Positions 39,025 to 50,286 of a stretch of DNA of 64,000 bases are shown piece after piece (the first letter of the stretch is position 1; each line of letters starts with the position of its first letter). Source of the stretch: Branchiostoma floridae (Eukaryota; Chordata; Leptocardii; Amphioxiformes; Branchiostomatidae); assembly GCF_000003815.2 (NCBI RefSeq), contig NC_049983.1, positions 25,474,401-25,538,400 of the forward strand, given 5' to 3'. The notes under the pieces were generated by a model that was not told the origin of the DNA, searched no databases, and saw only the letters and a program-made list of their open reading frames with translations. Made by a program: the position numbers and the translations under genes.

Positions 39025-40509
39025 GTACAGTGTGACAAATGTTACAACCAAGACTCGTTTCACCTTCCCTTAAATGATGAAAAGAAAAAGCAGTCATCTG
39101 TTCAGCTTCTTGTTCCTGTCCTATCTGAGATAAAAATAAGGTACAATATGCATGATGCCAACCAATCAGAGAGTCACATCATACTTCTTGGCTACTAGAT
39201 TAACCGAGAGTAGTGGGGAGGGAGGGAGGCGATTACCTTATTCGGGGGAAATCATAATTTGTCTACTTTAACATGATCAAAGAACCTGTATTCAACTTTG
39301 GCTTCGACATCGAAATTATAAAAATCCGCTAGAAATTTATTTTGACTTTTGGCAGGATTACCCTGGCGTGCAATTGTCCACTGTTTAATTTGCCTCTGGA
39401 TCTGCTGATTTTGATCAAGTCAACTGTAGATTGGCCCTTTGAGCCAGGAATCCCACTCCCATTTTAGGAAAATTTTAAACAGGCCCGTTTTTCTGTAACC
39501 AGCTCCCGGGCAGCCATATTGGGCCCAACCGGTGCATTATGGGAAGTGTGAAAACGGTGAATGATAATGAAGACCGGGTCTGGCACAGCGCAGTGCGTTG
39601 CAGAATACGAGCCCCAGACTCGTTGCCATGGCAATTCTTCGCTTGCCCCCTGTGTTACACACAATTCAAAAACGTCCCACGCGTTATCTATCAAAGCATG
39701 CGTGGTGTGTAGTGTTCACTGACAGATCTAGAGAATGCCTATAATGGATTATTATTTTCTAATCACACAAGGCAACTAGAAACTGTACTTATAAGTTCCC
39801 CAAATTTGACGACAGCTCGTCAAGTAAAGATCATGTGCATATTTCTGTTCTATAGTTTGTTTATAGTACGATCTTACTTTTGTTGCGTCAGTGTTTTTTA
39901 AAGAAAGTCAGTGTAATAAGCTACCTTAGCTTATCGTCGGCAATAAAAAGGTAATCAGAAACTATTCTAATGTTAAAAAGAGCCGTCGGCATGACCTAAT
40001 ACATGTGACTAAACAGTGGTAGACTAATCTGCCGTTGGGAAATCTTTATACAGCAGGTTTTGTTTTTGACACGTCATCTATTTGGGTATATCTCAGACTA
40101 AGAGGAAAATTGGACCTATGAAAGGACCTACGAACGTTCAGCCTCTCACGGAGTGGGCATTGTGTGGCTTCCCAGTCGTGTTCTCCCTATTTCGACACAA
40201 ACATTGGAATATCCGGACAACGCCTAGCCATACATTTTCAAATCAAACAGCTTGGAAATTCTCCACACCCTTTTGGCATCGTATAGTACACTATATCCAC
40301 AGTATACTCATGCATTCACTAAGACACGCTCAACCTATCAATGTCCTAAACTCGAAGAAAACAAGAATACAGTAACAGAAAATACTGGTCGTTTGATGAC
40401 ATAATGTTGGTTGCTGTTGTCGGCCCGCTTAATGATCCCCAATGACTCAATGTCAGCCTTACATATGTTTTCATAACCATACTGTACACAACATTCCAGC
40501 TACGTATAA
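39025..40509. other. 5' flank of gene E, shortened by a deletion
   Basis: Follows gene B's flank up to about 39150, then skips roughly 1.25 kb and resumes at GCCAACCAATCAGAGAG. No gene is seen. Confidence 0.55.
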
Positions 40510-40750
40510 GTAGTCCACTTAGAAGCAAAATTCACACCAACCCGTTTCACCCGTAGATTATTTTCCTGGACAGGTCAGCAGGTTTTGTTGGTTGGAAAAT
40601 CAGACCGTCTGACTCGAGCTCCTGCCGTGGGTGTGGTCAGACTCGCCTGGCCCGCCTCATTAGCGTCTGGGTTCTGAGCTGACGTCACTTGGAGCATGCG
40701 CAGTGGGTGTATTGTGACGTGACTAATTAAGCTCTTTTTGTTCATACATG
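40510..40750 (-). promoter_or_regulatory. Candidate promoter/first exon of gene E
   Basis: TGACGTCA at 40680-40687, GCATGCGC at about 40694-40701, a GC box on the minus strand near 40651 and the TCAGACGGTCTGA palindrome near 40602. Because of the flank deletion it is only about 1.6 kb from the ATG. Confidence 0.5.
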
Positions 40751-41394
40751 GATTGAAATGTGTTGCTTTTTGTCGCGTTTCTGAGAACATCACTTGACAA
40801 TTTTTAAACTTGGGTGGGAGTTTTTGCCATTTTTTGACCAAAAGTGTATGTTTCGACTTCCTGTGACATGGAGAAGCCAACTGATCTGGAACTTGGTATG
40901 GGGGTAGCTTTAGCACTAGGTTGTTATGGAAGAGTCCATTCTTGTATGGGGGGCAAACTTTTCTAAAACAAATCCAGGTTGATATAGAACAGTACATCTT
41001 TGCATGGGGAGGGAGATGGGTTGAAATACGCCGTATTTGCTCACCTTTCTAGTTATCGTCGGTTTCTTTTATTTACCCATCACTAAAACATAATTACTGT
41101 GTACTGTGCCCTGAATACGGCACAGAACTGACCGCAAATCAGCAAACGACATTATGCAGCTTTTGGACGTGAAATCGTTTGTTTCGGAAGCGAACACCTG
41201 TTCGTATCATACAGTCTATTGTTCCGCCGCATGGATCTTTCAACGGAGATTTAAACATAACAACACAAAAATTCAAATCAAAGGGAGTTCCAGGATCATT
41301 AGCCAAATGATGTTAATCTTTCTCGAGTTTCTGTATAATTTTATAATTTGCAATGTATATCAGTAGATCCATTCTACCCATACTAGATTCTATG

Positions 41395-41650
41395 AGAGCG
41401 AACCAATCAACCCACACTGTGTTGTTGTTTTTTTATCAAAAAGAACTTAATTACTCACGTCGCAAACCGCACACAGCGCATGCTCCAAGTGACGTCTGCG
41501 CAGAACCCAGACGCTAATGAGGCGGGCCAGGCGAGTCTGACCGCACCCACGGCAGGAGCTCGAGTCAGACGGTCTGATTTTCCATCCAACAAAACCTGCT
41601 GACCTGTCCGGGAAAAATCTACGGGTGACTCTGGTTGGTGTGACTTTTGG
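41395..41650 (+). promoter_or_regulatory. Candidate promoter/first exon of gene F
   Basis: CCAAT near 41404, GCGCATGC near 41476, TGACGTCT at 41490-41497, a GC box GGCGGG near 41521 and the palindrome near 41565. The GGTGAGG donor-like site has become GGCAGGAG; CTACGGGTGACT near 41620 is a possible donor. About 1.3 kb from the gene F ATG. Confidence 0.5.
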
Positions 41651-42862
41651 TTATAATTGGGCTACATTTACACTAAACTTGCAACTTTGTATAGTAAAAA
41701 AAAAGATATGGAGCAGCTGACATGGAGCAGGCCGACAACAGCTATCAACATAACGGCATCAAACGATAAGTATTATTGAGGGGGGCTATTCTTATTCTCT
41801 TCGTGTTTATAACATTGGTAGGTTGAGTGTCTCTATGGTACAAATATGGTGCATAATGCGGTGGCAGAAGGGTGTGGAGAATTTCCTAGCTGTTTGATTC
41901 GAAGATGTCTGACTAGGCGGTGTCCGGATATTCCAATGTTTGTGTCGAAACAGCCACTCGGGAGAACACTACTGGCAAGCGACACAATGTATACTACATA
42001 AGAGGCTACAAATCCGCACTTTCATAGGTCTATTCATAAAATTTTCCATTTGTCTTCTTTTTTACTCTGAGTTATACAGAGGTAGATGACGTGTCAAAAA
42101 CAAAAGCTATTGTATAAAGATTTCACGAAGGCAAATTAGTCTGCCAATGGTTCGTCACATGCCGACACCTGCTTTCAACATTAAAACAGCTACTGATTAC
42201 TTTTTTTATTGCCAACCTAATGTAATTTATAACGACTCTCGCTTTCTTTGAAATCTTGTATGACCACTCCCTCTGCGCACATGCGAAACCTTAGGCCGCG
42301 TTGATTTGATTATATGAAGGACATCGTCTGGGAACCCCAAAACTGATGCGAGCGAGCGAATAAAAGACGTCACTAACTCATTACATAACCCAGTGGCGTT
42401 GGAGTACCAGACACTACTTGCAAATGAAGCTAAAAGCTACCAAAATCATATTATGAGCAAATTCTACAATTCCCGGGTTATCCATAATGAGACTTGACTA
42501 CATGTAACGGATGTAATTTATTACATGTAAGGATGCAATTTATGGTACGTACCATAGACGGATACCAAAAATAATGACCTAGTACGCATGCATAATACGA
42601 AAATGCCATAGTGGTGAAATCCTTTAGTGGTGAATGATGAGAATTCCATACTTATGACATGTGTAAGATATTTAAAGATGACAATCATGTGTATGCATAT
42701 TTTCTTGCGGGGAAGCAAAATGTGGTTTCAGTAGCCTAACACATGTCGTGTCTGAAAGGAAATGTACAAGAGGCTGAACTGATGACTGCTTATTTTTTCA
42801 TCATTTTACAGGAAATTGAAACGAGTGTTGGTAGTAGCAGCAAATGTTTATCACACTATACA
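41651..42862. other. 5' flank of gene F with truncated TIR element
   Basis: GGCCGCGTTGATTTGATTAT at 42294 begins a copy of the 390-bp TIR element. It breaks off after the GATGCGAGCGAGCG core near 42365. No gene is seen. Confidence 0.5.
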
Positions 42863-42865
42863 ATG

Positions 42866-42887
42866 ATTCCGTTTTCTTACAGGTAAA
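42866..42887 (+). promoter_or_regulatory. 3' splice acceptor, gene F
   Basis: TTCCGTTTTCTTACAG (AG at 42881-42882), then GTAAA and ATG at 42888. Confidence 0.68.
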
Positions 42888-45797
42888 ATGTCTTACATGG
42901 TACAGAAACTACTGGTCCTTTTGCTGGTTGGTCCCGGGTGGTCCTGGTTCCTCCAGAAGGAAACTAGACCAACCACGCCCTGCAGCAGCAGCTGTCCATC
43001 AGACTGTGACTGCAGCGACAAAGGTCTCAGCAAGGTTCCTCAGTATCTGCCTAAAAGTATCACTAGCCTTAAGTTAGGCGGTAATGCCATCACAAGCCTG
43101 TCTTCTTCTGACCTTTCCAGGTACCAAGCTTTGACATACCTACAGGCATTCCCTCAGATATCTATTGTGCAGCCTGGAGCATTTTCAAAGCTTGTTCACC
43201 TGGAATGTTTGCACCTTAGTTCCAACCAACTAACAAGTATTCAGCCCGGTACATTTTCAAATATACCTAAGCTCAAAGAATTGTTCCTGCGCCACAACCA
43301 CCTATCTAGCATTCCTTCTGGAGCATTCTCAAATCTACCCAGTCTTGAATTTTTGGCTCTAACAGACAACGGCCTGACCCACATTCAGCCTGGCGCATTC
43401 TCAAATCTACTCAAACTTGAACGATTGTTCTTGAATGTCAATAACCTAACTTATATTCATCCTGATTCATTCTCCAATCTACCGCAGCTCCGAAAGTTGG
43501 CCCTAAACTCAAATAGGATAAGCAACATTGATTCTGATATGTTTTCAAAGATACCTACGCTGCTAGATTTGGAAATGAACTACAACCAAATAACTGGAAT
43601 TCAACATGGTACATTCTCAAGCCTACCCCATCTCAACGAGTTAGAGATAGCGCATAACCAGATAACTAACATTAGTCCTGATGCATTCTCACAGCTCCAC
43701 CAGCTCCAACGGTTAGAGCTGCATTACAACCAAATAACTGAGATCCAACCTGGCACCCTTTCAAACCTCACAAGGCTAGTAGTATTACGCCTGAAATCTA
43801 ATAAAATGACGACCATTCAACCATTCCCAAACTTATCCAAAGACGCTGAATTAAGTCTGCGTGGCAACCCCTGGCAGTGTGACTGTAGGATGGTTGCATT
43901 AAAAAAATGGATGACCATGTCCCCTTTGTTTGAAATACAAATCATTTGTGAGGAACCTAGTAACTTCCGCGGGGTTATGCTTCAGCAAATAGAGTCCCAA
44001 AATTTGATCTGTGAAAAACCGAAAATCGTGGGTTTTCAAAGAGGCCGAGATGTCACACTGCTGCGTGGAGACGCGCTGCATTTAATCTGTAAAGCTTCAG
44101 GGATTCCTAAACCAGACATTACGGTCACTCTTCCATCTGGACGGAATGCAACTGTTGGGTCAGATGGGAGAGTAACTGTGAATACAAATGGTAGCATCAT
44201 TGTAAGGAACCTTACTAAACATGATTCTGGTTCATACGTTTGCATTGCGGCAAATCATGTCGCCTCTTCAGTTGCGACACTGTTTGTTGAGATTACAATT
44301 CCAACATCGATGACATCAAAAACATCTGAATCAGCACTTGGAAGTACAGCCAGCCCCGTAGCTACAGCCTCAACAAGTCCTACAGACTCCGCACATTCCA
44401 CATTCTCTGCTGATGGTAAAATACCGTCAGAAATATTAACATCTTCTCAACTAGGCAGTGGAAACAGATCTGCTGCCATGAACCCAGTATTGTCTGAGGA
44501 CCCGATCACTTTGAGGTTTAGGAGAATCAAGAATAACACTTTGGTTCGGGGGGTCACTCTCCGTCTGGTCTGTGAGGGAGTACCTTCATCAAACATTACG
44601 GTCATTCTCCCATCTGGAATCAACACAAGCGTGCATGAGTCGAGTGGGAGACTAAGTGTAGAGGCGAATGGTACAACCTTTACCATTACCATAACAGATG
44701 TTAATGTGACAGATGCTGATCTATACAGCTACATTGCAGTGAGACCAGTTGGCTCATCTGCCACACTAAAGGTTAATATAAAAGGCCCATCTTCAGTTAC
44801 ACCCGAAACTTCTTCGGCTGCATCCTCTCCACCTGGCAAGACAGAAATTAATGCTGACAAGAAGCTGAACCTTTCCCTGTCAGCCTTCTCTCTGTCAATT
44901 AGTTTAGGCACTCTTGCTACAGCCTTGATTGCATCTGGCGTTGCTTTAACTCTGTTTAAGCGTAGGACCAAAAAGCCCCCTTTGCCTTCTGCACCAACTG
45001 CTATTTCTTACAGTGTAAACACAATCGCAACAAGTGACAAAGATAGTTCAAAGGGGCAGTCGGGTAGATCACCAACCATCGACAACATCTACTCTGCCGA
45101 AGGTTCAAACGACCAGTCTAACAAATATGAGAATAGCGAAGAAGCACGTACAAACGAACAATCTAACATATATGACAATGAAGAGCAAACAGGCACAATC
45201 GTTCAAGCTTACAAGGTAGCAGGTTCTCCCTCTGGAGGATCTGCTGAATGTCCAAAGGCAGGTAATCAAATTGATACAGTCTGTGCACTCCACGCAGTGA
45301 TGGTTCACAAGCCGTTTACGTATGAAAACAATGACGAGCAGACTGAACATGATCTTGAAGATGACAAGCACGTGTATGATAATGATTTTGAGAAAACAGT
45401 ACCTGATGCCTCTCCTGCCATAACTAAGTGTGACTGTGAGGAGGTAGTTCCTACTCACGAGTTTAACAGTGTGGTTGGTGGTGAGGCTGAGACAGGTATA
45501 AGTATTCCATGTAAGTTTATCTATGGAAATGACAGTGATGAAACAATGAGTACTGTCTCGCCAGCGATCTACAAAAATACCCGTGAGTCTGGCAATGAGG
45601 CTGAGGCAGTATCAAATGCTTCTTCCCAAGTCATATATGGGAATGACCAGGAGAAAGCAGCGTTTGAAGTCTCGTCAGTCATTTACAGTGATAGCGGTAA
45701 ACGGGCAAAATCTGCAGATTCTAATGTCATATATGGAAATGACGATGGGAGCCCAGCAGATGCTGCTGCTCCTTTTGGCTGTCAAAATAAACTTTAA
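42888..45797 (+). CDS. Receptor F: LRR-Ig-Ig receptor with eight Tyr-x-Asn motifs
   Basis: A 969-residue receptor: signal peptide, four-cysteine N-cap (CSSSCPSDCDC), eleven LRRs (the second is degenerate, LTYLQAFPQ), C-cap (about 327-375), Ig1 (376-471), a short stalk, Ig2 (538-631), membrane helix (about 668-692) and a 277-residue tail. Ig2 lacks its second cysteine (DLYSYIAV). The tail has the highest motif count: YEN, YDN, YEN, YDN, YGN, YKN, YGN and YGN. An in-frame deletion of about 34 residues fuses AIYKN directly to TRESGNEAEA, removing the last part of the first tail module. AATAAA overlaps the final codons (45786-45791). Confidence 0.92.
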   Translation: MSYMVQKLLVLLLVGPGWSWFLQKETRPTTPCSSSCPSDCDCSDKGLSKVPQYLPKSITSLKLGGNAITSLSSSDLSRYQALTYLQAFPQISIVQPGAFSKLVHLECLHLSSNQLTSIQPGTFSNIPKLKELFLRHNHLSSIPSGAFSNLPSLEFLALTDNGLTHIQPGAFSNLLKLERLFLNVNNLTYIHPDSFSNLPQLRKLALNSNRISNIDSDMFSKIPTLLDLEMNYNQITGIQHGTFSSLPHLNELEIAHNQITNISPDAFSQLHQLQRLELHYNQITEIQPGTLSNLTRLVVLRLKSNKMTTIQPFPNLSKDAELSLRGNPWQCDCRMVALKKWMTMSPLFEIQIICEEPSNFRGVMLQQIESQNLICEKPKIVGFQRGRDVTLLRGDALHLICKASGIPKPDITVTLPSGRNATVGSDGRVTVNTNGSIIVRNLTKHDSGSYVCIAANHVASSVATLFVEITIPTSMTSKTSESALGSTASPVATASTSPTDSAHSTFSADGKIPSEILTSSQLGSGNRSAAMNPVLSEDPITLRFRRIKNNTLVRGVTLRLVCEGVPSSNITVILPSGINTSVHESSGRLSVEANGTTFTITITDVNVTDADLYSYIAVRPVGSSATLKVNIKGPSSVTPETSSAASSPPGKTEINADKKLNLSLSAFSLSISLGTLATALIASGVALTLFKRRTKKPPLPSAPTAISYSVNTIATSDKDSSKGQSGRSPTIDNIYSAEGSNDQSNKYENSEEARTNEQSNIYDNEEQTGTIVQAYKVAGSPSGGSAECPKAGNQIDTVCALHAVMVHKPFTYENNDEQTEHDLEDDKHVYDNDFEKTVPDASPAITKCDCEEVVPTHEFNSVVGGEAETGISIPCKFIYGNDSDETMSTVSPAIYKNTRESGNEAEAVSNASSQVIYGNDQEKAAFEVSSVIYSDSGKRAKSADSNVIYGNDDGSPADAAAPFGCQNKL

Positions 45798-45963
45798 GAT
45801 ACTTAATATCTGCAGAAGTCAGAAACTTGTTGACCGGAAAGTATACATATTTTACAACTTTCCAAGACTTTCATGTAAATATAAGAAACTTTTTACTAGG
45901 GAAAAACGTCTTTGTACATCGATTTTTTTTTCAAAATTTCCAGCATAACAAAAGAAGGAGATA

Positions 45964-46400
45964 AATCTTTTGATTTGTTTGATTTTGATATGATTTGATT
46001 TATTTGCACATAAAAAGGAAATACATCAAGTTAAGATAAATGATACATAAAAACCGTGCGGGAGAGAGGGAGAAGCCAAAAAAGGCTTATAGGAGCCCTC
46101 CTCCTAACAACTACTGAACACAATTCGAATGAAATAATTGAAATGGGTAACAAATGATAACAAAACATAAATGAGTAACAACAATTAGATGATTAACAAT
46201 AAGGCAAATTGGAAACAAATCATAACAAATCATAAATGAGTAACAACAATTAGATGATCAACAATAAGACAATGTAGCAAGTAACATGAATGAAGTCATC
46301 TAACAGAGTAATAGCAAATCAATAAATAGTACAAAAACAAATCATAGATGCATAGCAAAATATACTAGAAAGAAAACAAAAAACAAGGAAATGTAGCAAT
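45964..46400 (-). mobile_element. Possible retroposon 3' end with GATTT-type tail
   Basis: Starts with a TTTGATTTGTTTGATTTTGATATGATTTGATT run, which would be the tail of a minus-strand element. A GGGAGAGAGGGAGAAGCC segment follows, then two imperfect copies of a roughly 55-60 bp unit (ATAAATGAGTAACAACAATTAGATGAT, 46165 and 46230). No coding frame. The class is uncertain. Confidence 0.35.
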
Positions 46401-46499
46401 TTAAGTACCAGAATGAACATATGTTAAATATTGTTAAATGAGGGACCTTTACTTGTAAGTTTCTATGTAAGAATAATTAATGATTACATGATAGGCTGA

Positions 46500-47225
46500 A
46501 TTATGCATACATTTTACAAATTTAGAGCTAAAGGGACTTTTGTCTATTTACACAAGAAAGTAAATACAATGGATAAAGGAAATAAATAATAGTAATAGAA
46601 CAGATGTGCAAGGATGGCTATATAGAAGCGATCTTGCAGTGATCTATTTACAATAAATGAAGTTAAGTATCATTGTACAGAAATACGTGAATTTGAAAAT
46701 TGAATCAGAAAGGCAAACATGTAAGACAAATGGGATGGACAAAACGCTTGAACATTGGTGACACAAAAGTTACATTGCAGAAAACAACTTTAGACAACAT
46801 TGGATAAATTCATTATATAACCAAACGTTCTGTCCATTTTGCCCAAAGCATATAGAAGATGTATTTCACTTTAAAATGGAATGTTCTAGATACGATATTT
46901 TACGAAATAAGTTATTCACATTTCTCGAGAATCAAGCACAACAGATTTCAAGAGACTCGATGTTACAGGCAGATTTATATATATCTTTAGCTGTCACAAC
47001 TCCCATAATGCAAAATTGGCAAATATATAATATAAAGGACTGCTTTGTAATGAGAAAGAATATAAAAACTCATTATTATCCCACTCCATTGTAACACTAT
47101 ATCAAAGAATTTTGTTAGCCCTTATTGTTGTGCTATTGTTTAGGTGCTTTATGTAATAGTTCTTGCAATACATTGTATCCTGCACTTTGTCGTGCAATAA
47201 AGCTCTCGTCTATTTATAACAAAAA
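46500..47225 (+). mobile_element. LINE 3' end with best preserved C-terminal ORF
   Basis: A plus-strand frame from about 46760 to 47094 reads through NQTFCPFCPKHIED, VFHFKMECSRYDILRNKLF and QADLYISLAV. The CPFC-x-H-x-C pattern is the cysteine/histidine motif at the C-terminus of non-LTR retrotransposon polyproteins. A 3' UTR ending GTCGTGCAATAAAGCTCTCG and an A-rich tail follow. It lacks the reverse transcriptase core, so it is 5'-truncated. Related remnants lie behind five other receptor genes. Confidence 0.75.
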
Positions 47226-47829
47226 CAAAATCTAATAGAGAGAACTGCTATAAGGAGCATCATTTTATAAAAAAAGAAAGACGTGAAATTAACGTTATGT
47301 AGAATTTGCTTGTATTATCTATTATTTGTTTATTTCTTCTTAATTAAATAAAACATGTTTGAGCCACGCTTGTATGCAAGTTGCTTAATAGTACACATTT
47401 TCTTAAACTTTAATATCCTATAATCTCCCAACCTGACCTGATGAATTTTAGTGGGAATGAAAGTCCCATTATTCATTACTAGAGCATAACATAAGCGAGG
47501 AAGTATGGTGTATTTGATTCGAGTGACTTCATATGTCTGCGAATGCACAAAAAGTTGGGAAACTTGAATCTTATCAATCATATCAATGTATAGTATTTGT
47601 ATCATTGAAACCTTATTACCTTTTACAATGATATCATATTTGTCATCATGTTACATTCAAAGGTAGAAAACCAGACCATTGCGAGTTCTACTTCTTCTTA
47701 ATTTGTTCTACTTTACATTCAAAGGTAGAACGCCCGAGCTGACCATTGCGAGTACGTCATACGGTATGTCATCGTAAACAGTACTGAATAATCAAGCTCT
47801 CCAATGATATGTAACGCGATGCATCGGAT
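47226..47829. other. Intergenic DNA
   Basis: A segment related to 8400-8560 (CCTGATGAATTTTAGTG and CACACAAG-like phrases) in inverted orientation, then two CTTTACATTCAAAGGTAGAA phrases (47649 and 47710, partial). No gene is seen. Confidence 0.4.
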
Positions 47830-48125
47830 AAAGTATTGACGGGATAGAACGACTGAAATCAAGTGTCCGATCTTTATCCGCTAATACTAGATTTGAACTG
47901 GTATTATGGATGGCTTGAGAACATTGGTCATTTTTTTGATGGGTTGATACCCTGGGAACCTGATGTTCAGCCAGGGCCGGCAGACAAGCTGTTCGGCAGT
48001 CAAGGCAGTTCTTCCCGAGGACCTTACATAAGCACTCCGGGAGGAGTCTTTTAGGCGTTTGCCGGCAAACTCCAACCATGCATGACACCTCTCCGGAGTG
48101 CTTATCACATGTTCCATCAAGCCGA
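47830..48125. repeat. Dispersed hairpin repeat, copy 1
   Basis: ATAAGCACTCCGG (48028-48040) pairs with CCGGAGTGCTTAT (48093-48105), a perfect 13-bp inverted repeat. A second palindrome, TTTGCCGGCAAA, lies in the loop. A related copy is at 55437-55715. No transposase frame. Confidence 0.65.
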
Positions 48126-48479
48126 CGCCCCTCTTCAACGTTAGAACAGCTATTGATGGCTTTTAGCTGCTTTATAACGACACCATAAATCTTATATGCA
48201 AAGTAGATGAATACAAGTTGAATTCAAAAATTCAAATTTTTTGGTAGTGTTAGGCTCTAAAATAGAATACATACCTTTTTGGGTAGAACGGTGTGGACCG
48301 CCGAATTTTGTAGCTGTTTTAAGAGCACTTGTTTCCAAAAAGTATTTATTTTGCCCCTTCCGAAATCAAAGAGAGTTCCAGGATTATCAGCTAAATGATG
48401 TTAACGATTTTTAAGTTTCTGCATAAGCTGCAATGTACATCAGTTGATCATCAATTCTACCCAAACTATGGTCTATGAG

Positions 48480-48735
48480 AGCGGACCAATCAACCCACAG
48501 AGTGTTGTTGTTGTTTTTCAAAACGAACTTAATTAGTCACGTCGCATACGGCACACTGCTCATGCTCCAAGTGACGTCAGCTCAGAACCCAGACGCTAAT
48601 GAGGCGGGCCAGGTGTGGCCACACACCCACGGTGAGGAGCTCGAGTCAGACGGTCTGATTTTCCATCCAACAAAACCTGCTGACCTGTCCGGGACACATC
48701 TACCGGAGAAACGGGTTGGTGTGACTTTTGGTTCT
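48480..48735 (+). promoter_or_regulatory. Candidate promoter/first exon of gene G
   Basis: CCAAT near 48485, TGACGTCA at 48572-48579, a GC box GGCGGG near 48602, an ACGGTGAGG donor-like site near 48629 and the palindrome near 48646. The NRF1-like site is degenerate (CTGCTCATGC). About 1.65 kb from the ATG. Confidence 0.5.
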
Positions 48736-49357
48736 AATTGGACTACTTATAGTACACGTAACTGCAACGTTGTATGGTTAAGAAAACATCTGTAACGATA
48801 GGGCTAACATTGAGCCGGTCAACAACAGCTACCAACATAACAATTTTTTTTGGTTACTACATTTTTGTTTTCTTCGTGTTTAGGACATTGATGGGTTGAG
48901 GGTGTCTTAGTGAACGCGTCGATATAGTGGGTACTTTGCGATGCCCGAAGGGTATGGAGAAATTCCTAGCTGCCTTGAAAATGTCTGGATAGGCATGGTG
49001 TTCTTATTTTCCAATGTTTGCGAGAATAAGAATGGGAAGCCACACAATGTACAATCCAATGTACACTTTCATAGGTCCAATCATAGGTCCAAGTTTCCAT
49101 TTGTCTACTATCTTACTCAGAGTTATACAGAGATAGATGACGTGTCAAAAACAAAATCTACTGTATAAAGATTTCCCGAAGGCAGATTAGTCTACCAATG
49201 ATTCGGCACATGTTAGGTCAAGCCGACACCTGCTTTCAACATTAGAACAGCTACTGATTACTTTTTTTTATTGCCAACCGATTGTAATTGAAAACGACTC
49301 TTACTTTCTTTGACATCTGGAATGGCCCCTCCCCCTTTGTACACAGGCAAAACCTTT

Positions 49358-49748
49358 GGCCGCGTTGATTTGATTATAGGAAGGGCATCTTCTGGGAACC
49401 CAATAACTGATGCGAGCGTGCGAATAAAAAAGGTTTAACCCCCCAAAAGTTCCTTTCATCATGAAATCTAATTGTTCGTGAGGTTTTAAAAATAGGTGAC
49501 TGATCACACAGAGTATGGAATACCGAACAAAAGATTCTTCATTTTTGTTCTTTCACATCGTCTTTGACCTTAACTTTCGCGTTGGGATTCCATGACATTA
49601 GCTTATGTTTTTTCCCATATATATTGCTTTTAAATCTACGGCATATATTTGCTCATTTTGCCGCTGCTTAGTTCGATTTACTGCATATCTTTTTGAAACG
49701 TCGGAAAGTTAAAGCTGATGTCATGCATATAATCAAATCAACAAGGCC
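49358..49748. mobile_element. TIR element (MITE-like), copy upstream of gene G
   Basis: GGCCGCGTTGATTTGATTAT at the left and ATAATCAAATCAACAAGGCC at the right, about 391 bp. The interior is close to the gene C copy at 18070-18463 and in the same orientation relative to the gene. Confidence 0.7.
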
Positions 49749-50265
49749 GTACATATATACAGACGTTGCAAACGTACAGCGACTTTCGTACCACCAACTA
49801 CAAACTACAACATAGAAATAGACTCATGCATGGTGAAAGTGAGAGTAGAGACCTATTCTTCAACTGGTTGTGACAGAGAAGATAGACGCTATGTCCAAAA
49901 ATGTCGGTAGTCAAAGAGGGTATAAAATACCTTAGCCACACCGTAAACACCTAAATTACATTACTGAGGATTGTGGCCTACTGACTCTTGTTTAGCTAGT
50001 ATGATTGGGGTACCAGGCACTAACAGCAAAGCTAAATGCGATCAAAAGCATATGAGCTGTGGAACAGTATATGTAAGTGATAGGATGTGATTGCAGGAGG
50101 TATCTTCTTTTTCTCTGTTTTTCTCAACCTATTGAGAAAAACCTTCATCTCAGATAGGAAATGTACAAGAAGCTAAACAAATGACTGCTTATTTTTTCAC
50201 CATTTTGTGGGAAATAGAAACGTGTGATGGCTGTAACAGCAACTATTTATCACACTGTGCAATGA

Positions 50266-50286
50266 TTCTCTCTCCTTACAGGAAAA
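50266..50286 (+). promoter_or_regulatory. 3' splice acceptor, gene G
   Basis: TCTCTCTCCTTACAG (AG at 50280-50281), then GAAAA and ATG at 50287, as in gene C. Confidence 0.7.
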
